Positions 16,728 to 25,851 of a DNA stretch of 64,000 nt are shown piece by piece. The stretch is from contig NZ_JBEJGX010000003.1 of assembly GCF_040253635.1 (NCBI RefSeq), positions 2,232,001 to 2,296,000 of the forward strand, read 5' to 3'. Both the position numbers and the translations under genes were made by a program. Each line of letters starts with the position of its first letter. Position 1 is the stretch's first letter. The notes beneath the pieces are model-generated. The model made no database searches and was not told where the DNA came from. It saw only the letters and a program-made list of their open reading frames with translations. This DNA comes from Streptomyces sp. Edi2 (GTDB lineage: Bacteria > Actinomycetota > Actinomycetes > Streptomycetales > Streptomycetaceae).

Positions 16728-17666
16728 ATGAGCAACCGCAACAACCTGGCCAACAAGACCGCGGCCCGCGAACGCATCCGGGCCGAGCGGGAACGCCAGA
16801 AGAAGAAGGAGAAGCTGCGCCGCCAACTGACCGCGGTGGGCGCGGTGATCGGTGTCCTGGCGGTGGCCGGCGGCATCGGCTACGCCGTGATGAAGGCCAA
16901 CGAGCCCACGGGCTGGGAGGCCGCCAAGGAGGCGCAGCTCGTCACGCCCGCGCACACCCAGGGCAAGAACGGCACCGAGATCCTGATAGGCGACAAGAAC
17001 GCCAAGCAGACCCTGGAGGTCTTCGAGGACGTCCGCTGCCCGGCGTGTGCGGCCTTCGAGCAGACCAGCGGCAAGGCCCTGGCCAAGGATATCGAGGACG
17101 GCCGCTACCGGGTCCGCTTCACCATGTACAGCTTCATCGACAATGTCGGCGGGGGCGAGGGCTCGAAGAACGCGCTCAGCGCGCTCGGCGCGGCGCTGAA
17201 CGTCAGCCCGGAGGCCTTCTTGAAGTACAAGTCGGCGCTGTACTCGGCCAAGTACCACCCCGACGAGCGCGAGGACCTCTACGCCAAGGACGCCGAACTG
17301 CTCAAGGCCGCCGGCGAGGTGCCGGAGCTGAAGAACGACAAGGCATTCGCCACGGCGGTCAAGAAGGGCACCTACGACCGCTGGGCGATGGAGATGACCG
17401 CGCTGTTCGGCCGCAAGGGCATCAAGGGCACGCCCAATTTCATGCACGGCGACAAGAAGCTGGTGCTTCCGCAGGTCCCGCAGCAGCAGATGACGCAGGC
17501 GCAGTACAACCAGCTGGCGCAGGCCAACTTCAAGAAGATGATCGACAAGGAGTTCGGCCCGGCGAAGGGAAAGGCAGGAGGGGAACCGGGCAAGGGCGGC
17601 AGCACGGGCGAAGGCGGCACGAACGGCATCCGCGAGGGCGAAAAGGACCCCTCGGGCGCGCACTGA
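16728..17666 (+). CDS. Membrane-anchored DsbA-like thioredoxin-fold protein (module copy 2)
   Basis: 312 aa. Basic leader MSNRNNLANKTAARERIRAE, one transmembrane anchor at about 34-55, CPAC active site at 104-107 (FEDVRCPACAAFE) and a cis-proline in IKGTPNFMHG. GSKNALSALGAALNVSPEAF is nearly identical to copy 1. The C-terminal 40 residues are a Gly/Lys-rich low-complexity tail (GKAGGEPGKGGSTGEGG) absent from copy 1. The different dipeptide between the cysteines (PA against PG) suggests a different redox potential, so the two copies may have diverged in substrate or direction. Confidence 0.9.
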   Translation: MSNRNNLANKTAARERIRAERERQKKKEKLRRQLTAVGAVIGVLAVAGGIGYAVMKANEPTGWEAAKEAQLVTPAHTQGKNGTEILIGDKNAKQTLEVFEDVRCPACAAFEQTSGKALAKDIEDGRYRVRFTMYSFIDNVGGGEGSKNALSALGAALNVSPEAFLKYKSALYSAKYHPDEREDLYAKDAELLKAAGEVPELKNDKAFATAVKKGTYDRWAMEMTALFGRKGIKGTPNFMHGDKKLVLPQVPQQQMTQAQYNQLAQANFKKMIDKEFGPAKGKAGGEPGKGGSTGEGGTNGIREGEKDPSGAH

Positions 17667-17686
17667 GCGCCTTTCGGACAACGGGC

Positions 17687-17718
17687 GGGCGAATTCTCGG
17701 GGTTATCGGAATTCGCCC
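17687..17718 (+). terminator. Terminator hairpin after the duplicated modules
   Basis: GGGCGAATTC (17687-17696) pairs perfectly with GAATTCGCCC (17709-17718) around a 12-nt loop, between the second DsbA-like gene and phoD. Confidence 0.75.
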
Positions 17719-17741
17719 TCCCGGCGCCGTTTACCGGCCAG

Positions 17742-17747
17742 TAAGGT
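17742..17747 (+). promoter_or_regulatory. -10 box, leaderless phoD start
   Basis: TAAGGT ends 8 nt before the phoD GTG, and there is no Shine-Dalgarno between them. Confidence 0.5.
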
Positions 17748-17755
17748 GATCGGCC

Positions 17756-19399
17756 GTGACCGATCATGACCAGATCTCGCGCCGCACTGCCGTCACGGCC
17801 GTAGCCGCCACCGCCGCCCTTCTGCCGTTCGCCGGCGCCGCCACCGCGCACGCCCAAGGAGCCGCGGGCCAGGACTCGTTCTTCCAGCACGGGGTCGCCT
17901 CCGGTGACCCGCTCCCCGACGGCGTCCTGCTGTGGACCCGGGTCACACCGGCCGCGGCCGCGACTCCCGGCTCCGGCCGCGGACCGGCCACCAAGGTGAG
18001 CTGGCAGGTGGCGAGCGACAAGAACTTCACGTCCGTTGTCGCCCGGGGGAACCTGACCACCTCCGCCGCCAGTGACCACACCGTCAAGGCGGACGTCCGC
18101 GGCCTGCACCCGGCCACCCACTACTACTACCGCTTCACCGTCGACGGACAGCACTCCCCCGTCGGCCGGACCCGCACCGCCCCCGCCCACGACACCGCGG
18201 CGGGCAACATCCGCTTCGGCGTGGTCTCCTGCGCCAACTGGGAGTCCGGCTACTTCTCCCCCTACCGGCACCTGGCCGCCCGCACCGAGCTGGACGCGGT
18301 GCTCCATGTCGGCGACTACCTCTACGAGTACAAGTCCGGCGAGTACCCGGAGTTCAAGTACGTCGTCCGCCCGCACTCCCCGGCCCACGAGCTGCTGACG
18401 CTCGCCGACTACCGCATCCGGCACGGCGTCCACAAGACCGACCCGGACGCGATGGCCATGCACGCCACGCACCCGGTCATCGCCATGTGGGACGACCACG
18501 AGTTCGCCGACAACGCCTGGAAGGGCGGCGCGGTGAACCACACCCCGGAGACCGAGGGCCCCTGGTCCGCGCGAATGGCCGCGGCGAAGCAGGCCTACTT
18601 CGAGTGGATGCCGGTGCGCCCCTCGATCGCCGGCACCACCTACCGCAGGCTGCGCTTCGGCACCCTCGCGGATCTGCACCTGCTGGACCTGCGGTCGTTC
18701 CGCGACGCACAGGCCAAGACGGGCAGCGGTGCGGTCGACGACCCGAGCCGTACGATCACCGGGCGGGCCCAACTGGACTGGCTCAAGTCCGGACTCGAAC
18801 GCTCGGACACCGCCTGGCGGCTGGTCGGCACCTCGGTGATGATCTCGCAGGTCGCCTTCGGCGCCGTCCCCGCGAAGCTGCTGGGCCCGCTCGCCGAGAT
18901 CCTCGGGATACCCAAGGAGGGCCTGGCGATCAACACCGACCAGTGGGACGGCTACACCGACGACCGCCGCGAACTGCTCAGCCACCTCAGCGACCGCGGC
19001 ATCGGCAACACCGTGTTCCTGACCGGCGACATCCACATGGCCTGGGCCAACGAGGTGCCGCTCCAGGCGGCGACCTACCCCGCCGACCGCGCGGTGGCGA
19101 CGGAGTTCGTGGTCACCTCCGTCACCTCCGACAACGTGGACGACTTCCTGCACGTCGCCCCGCACACCATCTCCCTGGCCGGGGTCGCCGCCATCAAGGC
19201 CGCCAACCGCCATGTGAAGTGGCTGGACATGGACTCGCACGGCTACGGGGTCATGGACATCAACGCCGAGCGGACGCAGATGGATTACTTCGGCATCTCC
19301 GACAAAACCGACCCGAACGCCACCAGCACCCTGCTGCGCTCGTACCGGACCCGGTCCGGCACCCAGCAGGTGGAGCGCACGGAGCAGCCGCTCGTCTGA
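17756..19399 (+). CDS. phoD: Secreted PhoD-type alkaline phosphatase
   Basis: 547 aa from a GTG. A Tat signal is evident: twin Arg at 9-10 ([11 protein letters not shown]), hydrophobic stretch, then ATAHAQG. The mature part starts [23 protein letters not shown], the PhoD N-terminal domain. The metallophosphatase core has [28 protein letters not shown] and LTGDIHMAW, which supply the Ca/Fe ligands of the family. PhoD releases phosphate from mono- and diesters outside the cell. Streptomyces phoD genes are often PhoP-controlled, but I see no clear PHO box (GTTCACC repeats) here; the gene appears to have a leaderless start. Confidence 0.93.
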   Translation: MTDHDQISRRTAVTAVAATAALLPFAGAATAHAQGAAGQDSFFQHGVASGDPLPDGVLLWTRVTPAAAATPGSGRGPATKVSWQVASDKNFTSVVARGNLTTSAASDHTVKADVRGLHPATHYYYRFTVDGQHSPVGRTRTAPAHDTAAGNIRFGVVSCANWESGYFSPYRHLAARTELDAVLHVGDYLYEYKSGEYPEFKYVVRPHSPAHELLTLADYRIRHGVHKTDPDAMAMHATHPVIAMWDDHEFADNAWKGGAVNHTPETEGPWSARMAAAKQAYFEWMPVRPSIAGTTYRRLRFGTLADLHLLDLRSFRDAQAKTGSGAVDDPSRTITGRAQLDWLKSGLERSDTAWRLVGTSVMISQVAFGAVPAKLLGPLAEILGIPKEGLAINTDQWDGYTDDRRELLSHLSDRGIGNTVFLTGDIHMAWANEVPLQAATYPADRAVATEFVVTSVTSDNVDDFLHVAPHTISLAGVAAIKAANRHVKWLDMDSHGYGVMDINAERTQMDYFGISDKTDPNATSTLLRSYRTRSGTQQVERTEQPLV

Positions 19400-19454
19400 C
19401 GGGCCGGCCGCTCGTCCAGGGGGAAGCCCGCCCTGGTCCGCCCGGCCCGCCGGC

Positions 19455-20066
19455 TCACAGCTCGGCGAGGAAGCCCAGTGCCACCTTCCAGGCGCTCTCG
19501 GCGGCTTCCTCGTCGTAGTCGGGCAGATCGGGATCGGTGAAGAGGTGGCCGGCGCCGGCGTAGCGGAAGACCTCTACGTCCGCGCCGGCCCGGCGCATCT
19601 GCAGATACCAGGCGTTCAGCCAGTCGTGCGGCTCGTACGGGTCCGGGTCGGCGACATGCAACTGCACCGGCAGGTCGTCGGCGACGGTGTCCTCCGCGAT
19701 GTCCGAGGTCCCGTGCAGCAGAAGCAGCCCGCGGGCCCGCTCGTCGCCGAGCGCGAGGTTCTGGGCGACCGAGCCGCCGAAGGAGAAGCCGGCGTAGACC
19801 AGTCCGCGGTCGGAGTAGGGCGCCACGGCCGTGATGGCCCGCTTGAGCAGTTCCTCCTTGCCGATCTCGTCCTTGATGAGAATGCCGTCCGGGACGGATT
19901 CCGCGGTCCGGCCGTCGAACAGGTCGGGGACGATCACCTCGTGCCCCGCGGCGCGCAGCCGGTCCGCCGCCGCATGCACCGCGGGACGCAGCCCGCACAC
20001 CGAATGGAACAGCACAATCGTCGAAAGCCCGCTGGTCGGGGACTCGGAGGCGGCCGGCACTGACAT
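19455..20066 (-). CDS. Dienelactone-hydrolase family alpha/beta hydrolase
   Basis: 203 aa from the ATG at 20064-20066, preceded by AGGGAAG. The nucleophile elbow is GFSFGGS at 93-99, with Ser where classical dienelactone hydrolase has Cys. A catalytic His follows in AGAGHLFTD and the acid is probably in VADPDPYEP. The family hydrolyses small esters or lactones in the cytoplasm; the substrate is unknown. It is convergent with phoD (55 bp between stops) and divergent from mscS (106 bp). Confidence 0.88.
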   Translation of the reverse strand: MSVPAASESPTSGLSTIVLFHSVCGLRPAVHAAADRLRAAGHEVIVPDLFDGRTAESVPDGILIKDEIGKEELLKRAITAVAPYSDRGLVYAGFSFGGSVAQNLALGDERARGLLLLHGTSDIAEDTVADDLPVQLHVADPDPYEPHDWLNAWYLQMRRAGADVEVFRYAGAGHLFTDPDLPDYDEEAAESAWKVALGFLAEL

Positions 20067-20172
20067 CACTTCCCTGAAGTTGGATCGATCTCGCCCCATC
20101 CTGCCAGTTACGGTCACGGGGACCGGGTACCAGCACACCACAGCCCCTCGCACCCCATGGAGGAGGAGTCTC

Positions 20173-21225
20173 GTGTCCTTGGAGGACGTCCTGCGTCCGG
20201 TCGTCGTCATCGGCGGCGCGGTCCTGCTCGCGCTCATCCTGGTCTGGCTCGCCGACCGGACACTGCGCCGGATCGACGCCGGCCACCCGGAGACCCCCCT
20301 GTGGGGACTGCTGCGGCGCTGCCGGATACCGCTGCAAGTGGTGCTCTGCGCGGCCCTGTTGCGCGGCTCCTTCGACCATGCGGGGCTGGAGTCCGTCAAA
20401 AAGCATGCCTCGGGCATCGGCCAGGCGCTGACCCTGGTCCTGATCGCGGCCACCGCCTGGCTGGTCGTCCGGGCTGCGGCGGCCATCGTCGAGTCCTCGT
20501 ACTCGCGCTATGCGGCGGGCGCCCGGGACGCGGCGCGGGTGCGCCGGGTACGCACCCAGGTGACGCTGATCCAGCGGGTGGTAACGGCCGTAGTGATCGT
20601 CGTCGCGGCCGCCTCGATGCTGCTGACGTTCCCGGCGATGCGGGCGGTCGGCACGTCCATGCTGGCGTCGGCCGGGCTGCTGGGCATCGTCGCCGGTATC
20701 GCCGCCCAGTCCACGCTCGGCAATCTCTTCGCGGGGCTGCAGATCGCGTTCGGCGACATGGTGCGCATCGGGGACACCGTCGTCGTGGACGGCGAGTGGG
20801 GCACCGTCGAGGAGATCACGCTGACCTTCCTGACCGTGCGGACCTGGGACGAGCGCCGGATCACCATGCCGGTGTCGTACTTCACCGGCAAGCCGTTCGA
20901 GAACTGGTCGCGCGGCGGTGCGCAGATGACCGGCACGGTCCTCCTCCACCTCGACCACAGCGCACCGGTGGAGAAGATGCGCCAGCGGCTGCTGGAAATC
21001 CTCCAGGAGTGCCCGGAGTGGGACGGCAGGTCCTGGAGCCTGGTGGTCACCGACACCACACCGTCCACGATCGTGGTGCGTGCGCTGGTGACCGCCCGGG
21101 ACTCGGACACCCTGTGGACGGTGCGCTGCGTGGTCCGCGAGCGGCTGCTGGAGTGGCTGCAGGCCGAACACGCCTACGCGCTGCCGCGGATCACCACGGC
21201 GACGGCGCCGCCGGACGCCCGCTAG
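20173..21225 (+). CDS. MscS-family mechanosensitive ion channel
   Basis: 350 aa from the GTG at 20173, which follows GGAGGAG. N-terminal helices (VVVIGGAVLLALILVWLA and others) lead to the pore-lining segment GLLGIVAGIAAQSTLGNLFAG near residues 170-190, followed by the beta domain GDMVRIGDTVVVDGEWGTVEEI. This order is diagnostic for MscS channels, which open on membrane tension during osmotic downshock. It ends 13 bp from the convergent antiporter gene. Confidence 0.93.
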   Translation: MSLEDVLRPVVVIGGAVLLALILVWLADRTLRRIDAGHPETPLWGLLRRCRIPLQVVLCAALLRGSFDHAGLESVKKHASGIGQALTLVLIAATAWLVVRAAAAIVESSYSRYAAGARDAARVRRVRTQVTLIQRVVTAVVIVVAAASMLLTFPAMRAVGTSMLASAGLLGIVAGIAAQSTLGNLFAGLQIAFGDMVRIGDTVVVDGEWGTVEEITLTFLTVRTWDERRITMPVSYFTGKPFENWSRGGAQMTGTVLLHLDHSAPVEKMRQRLLEILQECPEWDGRSWSLVVTDTTPSTIVVRALVTARDSDTLWTVRCVVRERLLEWLQAEHAYALPRITTATAPPDAR

Positions 21226-21238
21226 GGGGAGGCGTCCT

Positions 21239-22834
21239 CTAGGGCGCACCCCGCAGGCTGCGCATGTCCAGGTGGCGCAGCACCCGGTCGACGATCTCCG
21301 GGTCCGCGCCCGGTTCGCTGCGCGCCGCCAGTACCTCGTGCCGGGCGGCCGACAGCATCTCACCCTGGATGCGGTGCACCTTCTTCAGCCGGGTGATGCG
21401 CTTGTCGAAGAGCTCGCGCCGCTCGTCGTCGACGATGTCCGGCGCGATCCGGGCACCGATGTCGTGCGCGCGGCGGGCCAGTTGCTCGCTGACCTCGTCG
21501 GGCAGCTCCTCGACCTCCAGGATCTCCTTCAGCCGCCGCTTGGACGCTTTGATCACCCGGATCGCCAGCTCCCGCTCCAGCGCGTCGACGGCATCGGTGT
21601 CGGCCCGGACCCGCAGCCGGCGCACCAGCCAGGGCAGGGTGAGGCCCTGGATGACGAGGGTGCTGAGCACCACCGCGAAGGCGATGAAGAGGATGTCGTC
21701 ACGGACCGGGAAGTCACCGCCGCCGTCGACGCTGTACGGGATGGCCAGCGCCAGCGCCACCGAGGCCACCCCGCGCATCCCCGCCCACCACATGATGAGG
21801 GTTTCCCGCGAACTCATCGGGATCTCCTCGTCGTAGTCGCGGTGCTTGTGCATCCGCCTGGCCAGCCAGGCGGCGGGCAGCAGCCACAGCAGGCGGACGC
21901 CGACGACCACCCCGACGACGGCGGCGCCGGCCCCGAGCAGCTGGCCCCAGCGGTGGGAGGCGGCCCCGAAGATGTTGTGCAGCTCCAGGCCGATCAGCCC
22001 GAAGGCGACACCGGTGACGAGGGTGTCGACGACCTCCCAGAAGGTGTAGCCGGCGAGCCGGCCCATCACGTCGTCCGGGTCGACCGCGTACTCGGCCAGG
22101 AACAGCGCGCAGGTCAGCACCGCGAGCACCCCGGACCCGCGGAAATTCTCGGCCAGGACGTACGCGACGAACGGCACCAGCAGCGTCAGGCCGATCTGCA
22201 GCGTCGGGTCACCGAGCAGCCCCATCAGCTTGTTGGTGAGCCAGCCGAGCCCCAGGCCAACCGCTATGGCGACCACCGCGGAGAGCACCAGCGAGCCGAC
22301 CGCGCCGGGCACCGAGAAGGTTCCGCTGACCGCCGCGGTGAGCGCGACGTGGTACAGCACGATGGCGGTGACGTCGTTGAACAGCCCCTCGCCCTCCAGG
22401 ATCGAGACCAGCCGGCGGGGCAGCCCGAGCTTGCCCGCGACGGCGGTCGCGGCCACCGGGTCGGGCGGCGCGACCAGCGCACCGAGCACCACCGCGGCGG
22501 CCACCGGCATCCCGGGCACCACCGCCTGGGCGACGGCGGCGACCGCGGCGGTGGTGGCGAAAACCAGTGCCACGGCGAGCAGGAAGATCGGCCGGAGGTT
22601 GGCGGTGAACTGCCGCCAGGAGGTGCGCTGCACGGCCGCGTAGAGCAGCGGCGGCAGCACCACCGGCAGGATGAACTCCGGCGGCACCTCGACGTTGGGC
22701 ACGAACGGCAGCAGTGCCAGCACGGCGCCGACGAGGGTCATCAGCACCGGCGACGGAAGTCCCAGCCGGTCGCCGACCGGAACCATGACCACGGCTCCGA
22801 GCAGCAGGACGAACATCAGAGCCAGCTGGTCCAC
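21239..22834 (-). CDS. Na+/H+ antiporter of the CPA1 family
   Basis: 531 aa. About 12 hydrophobic segments occupy residues 1-410, with ALVAPPDPVAATAVAG (the CPA1 ion-binding DP motif) near residue 115 and the conserved Arg in WAGMRGVASVALALAIP. The final 110 residues are a charged, helical cytoplasmic tail (IRVIKASKRRLKEILEVEELPDEV). GTG start. It exchanges cations for protons across the cell membrane in pH and salt homeostasis. Confidence 0.92.
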   Translation of the reverse strand: MDQLALMFVLLLGAVVMVPVGDRLGLPSPVLMTLVGAVLALLPFVPNVEVPPEFILPVVLPPLLYAAVQRTSWRQFTANLRPIFLLAVALVFATTAAVAAVAQAVVPGMPVAAAVVLGALVAPPDPVAATAVAGKLGLPRRLVSILEGEGLFNDVTAIVLYHVALTAAVSGTFSVPGAVGSLVLSAVVAIAVGLGLGWLTNKLMGLLGDPTLQIGLTLLVPFVAYVLAENFRGSGVLAVLTCALFLAEYAVDPDDVMGRLAGYTFWEVVDTLVTGVAFGLIGLELHNIFGAASHRWGQLLGAGAAVVGVVVGVRLLWLLPAAWLARRMHKHRDYDEEIPMSSRETLIMWWAGMRGVASVALALAIPYSVDGGGDFPVRDDILFIAFAVVLSTLVIQGLTLPWLVRRLRVRADTDAVDALERELAIRVIKASKRRLKEILEVEELPDEVSEQLARRAHDIGARIAPDIVDDERRELFDKRITRLKKVHRIQGEMLSAARHEVLAARSEPGADPEIVDRVLRHLDMRSLRGAP

Positions 22835-22848
22835 GGTGGCTACGCTCC

Positions 22849-22877
22849 GGGGTCGGATTCGGTCATTTTCCGACCCC
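22849..22877 (-). terminator. Terminator-like hairpin between rluD-side and antiporter genes
   Basis: GGGGTCGG (22849-22856) pairs with CCGACCCC (22870-22877) over a 13-nt loop, 60 bp after the rluD stop on the minus strand and just upstream of the antiporter start. Confidence 0.55.
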
Positions 22878-22936
22878 AGCGTGCCATGACACGGGCTCTT
22901 GCCCGCCGTGTCGGCTCCCGCCCGATGCGCTCCGCG

Positions 22937-23878
22937 TCAGCTGCTCTCGTCCCGGACGGTGTCCAGGGCGCGCTGCAGGTCATCGGGGTAGCCGCTCTCG
23001 AACTCGACCCAGCGGCCGTCGGAGGGGTGCTCGAAGCCCAGCCGCATGGCGTGCAGCCACTGCCGGGTGATGCCCAGGCGCTTGGCGAGGGTGGGGTCGG
23101 CGCCGTAGGTCAGGTCGCCGACGCAGGGGTGGCGGTGCGCGGACATGTGCACCCGGATCTGGTGGGTGCGGCCGGTCTCCAGCTTGATGTCGAGCAGGCT
23201 GGCCGCGCGGAACGCCTCGATCAGGTCGTAGTGCGTGACGGAGGCCTTGCCCTCGGCCGTCACCGCCCACTTGTAGTCGTGCTGCGGGTGCCGGCCGATG
23301 GGGGCGTCGATGGTGCCGCTCATCGGGTCCGGGTGGCCCTGGACCAGGGCGTGGTAGCGCTTGTCGACCGTGCGCTCACGGAACTGCTGCTTGAGGAGGG
23401 TGTAGGCGCGCTCGGATTTGGCGACCACCATCAGGCCGGAGGTGCCGACGTCGAGACGGTGCACGATGCCCTGGCGCTCGGCGGCACCGGAGGTGGAGAT
23501 GCGGTAGCCGGCCGCGGCCAGACCGCCGATGACGGTCGTACCCGTCCAGCCGGGGCTGGGGTGCGCGGCCACGCCGACGGGCTTGACGATCACCACGATG
23601 TCGTCGTCGTCGTGCACGATCTCCATGCCCTCGACGGGCTCGGCGATGATCTCCACGGGCGCCGCGGCCTGCGGCATCTCCACTTCCAGCCAGGCGCCGC
23701 CGCTCACCCGCTCGGACTTCATCACCTCGGAGCCGTCGACCCGGACCTTGCCGGCGGCGGCGAGTTCGGCCGCCTTCGTACGGGAGAAGCCGAACATCCG
23801 GGCCAGCGCGGCGTCGACGCGCTCGCCCTCCAGGCCGTCCGGTACGGGCAGGGTGCGGATCTCGGGAATGGTGCTCAC
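22937..23878 (-). CDS. rluD: RluD-family 23S rRNA pseudouridine synthase
   Basis: 313 aa from the GTG at 23876-23878 ([15 protein letters not shown]); the longer open frame upstream is Pro/Arg noise. The S4 RNA-binding domain is at about 17-70. The catalytic Asp is D143 in [27 protein letters not shown] and [10 protein letters not shown], also family hallmarks, follow. It makes pseudouridines in large-subunit rRNA. CATACT ends 6 nt before the GTG, again suggesting a leaderless transcript. It lies 118 bp downstream of lspA, as in other actinobacteria. Confidence 0.93.
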   Translation of the reverse strand: MSTIPEIRTLPVPDGLEGERVDAALARMFGFSRTKAAELAAAGKVRVDGSEVMKSERVSGGAWLEVEMPQAAAPVEIIAEPVEGMEIVHDDDDIVVIVKPVGVAAHPSPGWTGTTVIGGLAAAGYRISTSGAAERQGIVHRLDVGTSGLMVVAKSERAYTLLKQQFRERTVDKRYHALVQGHPDPMSGTIDAPIGRHPQHDYKWAVTAEGKASVTHYDLIEAFRAASLLDIKLETGRTHQIRVHMSAHRHPCVGDLTYGADPTLAKRLGITRQWLHAMRLGFEHPSDGRWVEFESGYPDDLQRALDTVRDESS

Positions 23879-23884
23879 CCCACG

Positions 23885-23890
23885 AGTATG
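23885..23890 (-). promoter_or_regulatory. -10 box, leaderless rluD start
   Basis: On the minus strand CATACT is followed by six bases and the GTG start of rluD; no ribosome site is present. Confidence 0.5.
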
Positions 23891-23996
23891 GCAGTCCCGC
23901 CGTGGTGCCCTGCCCGGCGGCCCGGGCCGGGCCCGGGGGCCCGTCAACCGGCGCCCGGCGGCGGCTCCTGCCCCCGGTCGGCCCGCCGCGGGGCAG

Positions 23997-24509
23997 TCAG
24001 TCCTTGTGGAGGGTCCCGTCGGGGTCCAGTCCGCGGAAGGACAGGATCACGATCAGGATGCCGCCGCAGACGATCCCGGAGTCGGCGAGGTTGAAGACCG
24101 CGAAGTGCGCCGGGGCGATGAAGTCGACCACCGCGCCCTCGAAGACCCCCGGCGAGCGGAACAGCCGGTCGGTGAGGTTGCCGAAGGCGCCGCCGAGCAG
24201 CAGCCCGAGCGCGATCGCCCAGGGCAGGCTGTAGAGCTTGCGGGCGATCCGGGCGATCACCACGATCACGGCCACTGCGATGAGGGTAAGGAAGATCGTC
24301 AGCGCCTCGCCCATGCTGAACGCGGCACCGCGGTTACGGATCACGGTGAACTGCAGCAGCGTCCCGACGACCTGGATCGGCTCATGGTGCTCCAGTTTCG
24401 CGACCACCAGGAGCTTGCTGCCCAGGTCGAGCAGGTAGACGAAGAGCGCGACCAGCAGCAGCGCGGTGATCCGCCGCTTGCGGTGGCCGGTGCCCTGCTC
24501 CGGCTTCAC
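23997..24509 (-). CDS. lspA: Lipoprotein signal peptidase (signal peptidase II)
   Basis: 170 aa from a GTG. Four hydrophobic segments (about 14-30, 67-87, 95-110, 138-158). The aspartyl dyad is D129 (GAVVDFIAP) and D143 (FNLADSGIV), with the conserved NLTDRL at 111-116 and IRNRGAAFS at 57-65. It removes signal peptides from prolipoproteins after diacylglyceryl transfer. In other Streptomyces I know LspA with an N-terminal charged extension beginning MAEAERIIGTP. Here that segment is in a different frame (24506-24598) and overlaps the GTG start by GTGA. Confidence 0.93.
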   Translation of the reverse strand: MKPEQGTGHRKRRITALLLVALFVYLLDLGSKLLVVAKLEHHEPIQVVGTLLQFTVIRNRGAAFSMGEALTIFLTLIAVAVIVVIARIARKLYSLPWAIALGLLLGGAFGNLTDRLFRSPGVFEGAVVDFIAPAHFAVFNLADSGIVCGGILIVILSFRGLDPDGTLHKD

Positions 24510-24598
24510 CGTCTCTCCCCCTCGGATTCCGTGATGGAATCCGCTCCGGCACCCGGCTCGGGTTCCGGCGTACCGGTGATGCGTTCGGCCTTAGCCAC
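24506..24598 (-). CDS. 30-aa upstream ORF matching the displaced N-terminal extension of LspA
   Basis: GTG at 24596-24598 encodes [20 protein letters not shown] and ten more residues ending in TGA at 24506-24508. Its stop overlaps the lspA start in GTGA. The AERITGTP sequence resembles the N-terminus of full-length LspA in relatives. It is either a coupled leader peptide or evidence of a frameshift that separated the extension from the enzyme. A sequencing error would look identical. Confidence 0.5.
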   Translation of the reverse strand: MAKAERITGTPEPEPGAGADSITESEGERR

Positions 24599-24654
24599 GT
24601 GTGAGTCCCTCAGCCCGTCGTGTCCACGGCCGGGCCATGCCCGGCTGAACCACG

Positions 24655-24660
24655 AGAGTA
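24655..24660 (-). promoter_or_regulatory. Candidate -10 box for the lspA transcript
   Basis: TACTCT on the minus strand lies about 57 bp upstream of the 30-aa ORF start. No convincing -35 is visible. Confidence 0.3.
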
Positions 24661-24719
24661 CGGCACACACGTACGGGCGCGGGCGGACCGGGTGCCCTCG
24701 GCGACGCCCGTCCGCCGGC

Positions 24720-25448
24720 TCAACGGCGCTCCTGCTTCTGCTTGCACTCCACGCAGAGCGTCGCGCGGGGGAAAGCCTGCATCCGCGCCTTGCCGATGGG
24801 GTTGCCGCAGTTCTCGCAGAGGCCGTAGGTGCCCGCGTCCAGCCGGCCCAGGGCCCGCTCGGTCTGGTGGAGCATCTCGCGGGCGTTCGAGGCGAGCGCC
24901 AGCTCGTGTTCGCGGGTGATGTTCTTGGTGCCGGTGTCGGCCTCGTCGTCGCCCGCTCCGTCACCGGAGTCGCGCATCAGCCCGGCGATGGCGTCCTCGG
25001 CCGAGACGATCTCCAGCCGCAGCCGCGCCGTCTCCTCCATCAGCTCGGTCCGTGCCTCGGCGACCTCTTCGGGCGTCCAGGGTTCCTCGCCAGGCCGTAC
25101 GGCGAGCTCCCCCGGTGGCGCGGCCACCCGGGCCATGGGCACCGCGGAGTCGTCGCCGTGGGCCTTGGCCGTTGCGGCCGCAGTCTTCTTCGCCACCACC
25201 GTCTTGGCTCCCGTCTTCTTAGCGGGCACCGCGGCCGTCTTGGCCGGAGCCTTCTTCGCGGTCTTCTTCGCCGCGGTCTTTTTGGCCGCCGGCTTCTTCG
25301 CGGCCGCCTTCTTCGGCGCCGCCTTCGTCGGAGTTGCCTTCTTCGCGGCTGCCTTCTTCGGGGCCGTCTTCTCCGGGGCAGGCTGCTTCGCGACGGCCTC
25401 GTCGGCAGGCGTCGTGCTCTTCTCCGCGGCGGTCTTTTTCGCCACCAT
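24720..25448 (-). CDS. DksA/TraR-type zinc-finger protein with Lys/Ala-rich H1-like N-terminus
   Basis: 242 aa. Residues 1-95 are a Lys/Ala/Pro-rich stretch of AAKK-type repeats resembling histone H1-like nucleoid proteins. A helical middle (PEEVAEARTELMEETARLRLEI) is followed by a C4 zinc finger with Cys at about 211, 214, 232 and 235 (LCENCGNPI, LCVECKQ), the DksA/TraR signature. DksA proteins act in the RNA polymerase secondary channel; the basic tail suggests DNA association too. The ATG at 25446-25448 follows GAAGGGG; a GTG directly after it is an alternative. It is divergent from ileS. Confidence 0.88.
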   Translation of the reverse strand: MVAKKTAAEKSTTPADEAVAKQPAPEKTAPKKAAAKKATPTKAAPKKAAAKKPAAKKTAAKKTAKKAPAKTAAVPAKKTGAKTVVAKKTAAATAKAHGDDSAVPMARVAAPPGELAVRPGEEPWTPEEVAEARTELMEETARLRLEIVSAEDAIAGLMRDSGDGAGDDEADTGTKNITREHELALASNAREMLHQTERALGRLDAGTYGLCENCGNPIGKARMQAFPRATLCVECKQKQERR

Positions 25449-25670
25449 GGCCGCGACCCCTTCACATATGTAACTTTGTTCGCGAATCGTGACGGGAACG
25501 ATAAATCGCTGCACGCCACGCGGCAACGGGACGCACCGCCCTTCGGGACCCGCCACCCGGCCCGGACGTCCGGTCTGTCTCGTTTGTGCCCCGCTCCCCG
25601 GCCGGTAATCCGCCTCCCGCCGCGGTGTCCGGCCGCTCGCCATTCGGGTCACGGCGTGCGCCCGGCGCCC

Positions 25671-25742
25671 GTCGCGGCGAGCGGCCCCGGACCCGTCGCA
25701 CCGAGCAGCCCCGGCCCCGTCGCGCCGAGCGCCCCGGGCACC
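25671..25742. repeat. Three tandem copies of a 24-bp repeat
   Basis: Units at 25671-25694, 25695-25718 and 25719-25742 share GTCGCxxCGAGCxxCCCCGG. They lie in the non-coding stretch upstream of ileS. Confidence 0.75.
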
Positions 25743-25839
25743 CTCCCGTACGGGCCCGGCCCCCTCCCGCACGCAGCCGGCGCCGGCCCGCCTCCCCCGG
25801 CTGCCGTAAATCCGGTCGGCCACTGTCGGTGCGGCCCCG

Positions 25840-25845
25840 TACACT
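25840..25845 (+). promoter_or_regulatory. -10 box of the ileS leader
   Basis: TACACT about 7 nt before the expected start of the T-box leader. The -35 is not clear. Confidence 0.5.
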
Positions 25846-25851
25846 GGGCCG

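Larger units (their letters stand above)
25449..25851. other. Divergent non-coding region between the DksA-like gene and the ileS leader
   Basis: The first 60 bp are AT-richer and hold likely promoter sequence for the DksA-like gene (ACATATGT near 25464 and AACTTTGTTCGCGAATC). The rest is very GC-rich and includes three 24-bp tandem repeats. On the plus strand TACACT at 25840-25845 is the probable ileS -10 box. Long open frames crossing the region show no start or domain signal. Confidence 0.5.
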
